From: Sulfurimonas sp.
GTDB lineage: Bacteria; Campylobacterota; Campylobacteria; Campylobacterales; Sulfurimonadaceae
Assembly: GCA_021157485.1 (NCBI GenBank)
Contig: JAGGWO010000096.1
Span: forward strand, 1 to 7,336
Direction: 5' to 3'
DNA: 7,336 bases
The notes under the pieces are model-generated. The model had not been told where the DNA came from, searched no databases, and saw only the letters and a list, made by a program, of their open reading frames with translations. This document shows positions 7,085-7,336 of this stretch, piece by piece (the stretch's first letter is position 1; each line of letters starts with the position of its first letter). A program made the position numbers and the translations under genes.

Positions 7085-7336
7085 ATGAATTTTTACGCAT
7101 TAATAATTGGAACTGAAATTTTAAACGCAAGAAGAGAAGATAAGCATTTCATATTTCTTAGAGATGAACTTTCAAAGTATGGACATGAGCTTTTTGCCTC
7201 TTTTATAGTAAAAGATGATGTTGAGCTTATTGGAAAATGTTTTGAGCTTATAAAAAATGATGAAAAATCTGTTCTCTTCTCATTTGGCGGGATTGGTTCA
7301 ACTCCCGATGATTTAACTCGAGAGATATCCGCACAA
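7085..7336 (+). CDS. Molybdopterin-binding / CinA N-terminal-like protein, 3'-truncated
   Basis: The frame runs open from ATG 7085 to the window edge (84 codons, no stop). The N-terminus MNFYALIIGTEILNARREDK and the later segment FSFGGIGSTPDDLTREISAQ (66-84) match the MoaB/MogA/CinA-N fold. The GTE(L/I)L of strand 1 and the GGxGxTxDDLT loop bind the pterin or nucleotide phosphate in that family (here GGIGSTPDD, 68-76). The spacing fits a competence/damage-inducible CinA-type N-domain. Whether the C-terminal amidohydrolase domain of full CinA is present cannot be seen; many such proteins carry the N-domain only. No Shine-Dalgarno precedes the ATG, and a -10 box ends only 6 nt before it. An in-frame TTG at 7061 would add 8 residues (MKLYYNLN) but also lacks an SD and would place the -10 box inside the gene, so ATG is preferred. 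Confidence 0.85.
   Translation, partial: MNFYALIIGTEILNARREDKHFIFLRDELSKYGHELFASFIVKDDVELIGKCFELIKNDEKSVLFSFGGIGSTPDDLTREISAQ

Overview
The window looks like chromosomal DNA of a Campylobacterota (epsilonproteobacterial) species, probably a free-living Sulfurimonas-like relative. The basis is low-GC coding with many AAA, TTA and GAA codons, TATAAT boxes without a convincing -35, and the nadK <-> aspS-adk arrangement, which from memory is shared with Campylobacter jejuni (aspS-adk also with Helicobacter pylori). The adenylate kinase behind aspS is of the short Campylobacter type. The genus is an inference. The content is mostly housekeeping, and I see no phage, IS, CRISPR, tRNA or rRNA sequence.

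Bases 1-2582 (+): the 3' part of an ABC-F ATPase gene, cut by the left window edge inside its first Walker A motif. It is joined by an ATGA overlap to a BaiN/HI0933-like FAD flavoprotein. The convergent nadK (2595-3449, -) follows after only 12 bp, with no recognisable terminator.

Bases 3450-3645: a divergent promoter region between nadK and aspS. Each side has a TATAAT box and a good Shine-Dalgarno sequence, and each gene starts with TTG. aspS (AspRS, probably non-discriminating) overlaps by one base a short adenylate kinase gene (adk1), so aspS-adk1 form one operon.

Bases 5973-6035: a 15-bp-stem bidirectional terminator separates adk1 from a second, convergent adenylate kinase gene. That enzyme is long-form and very E. 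coli-like. It has its own -10 box and lies downstream of a gene for a small, extremely acidic, coiled-coil-like protein.

Bases 7037-7084: a 48-bp divergent spacer whose core is a perfect 17-bp palindrome made of two outward-facing -10 boxes. To the right begins a molybdopterin-binding/CinA-N-like protein gene, cut by the window edge, whose ATG falls where transcription should start (probably leaderless).

Together the genes cover NADP supply (NadK), Asp-tRNA charging (AspRS), adenylate balance (two Adk types) and translation-linked ABC-F function. The less ordinary items are the two structurally different adenylate kinases meeting tail to tail, the palindromic divergent promoter with a probable leaderless gene, and the unrecognised acidic protein.
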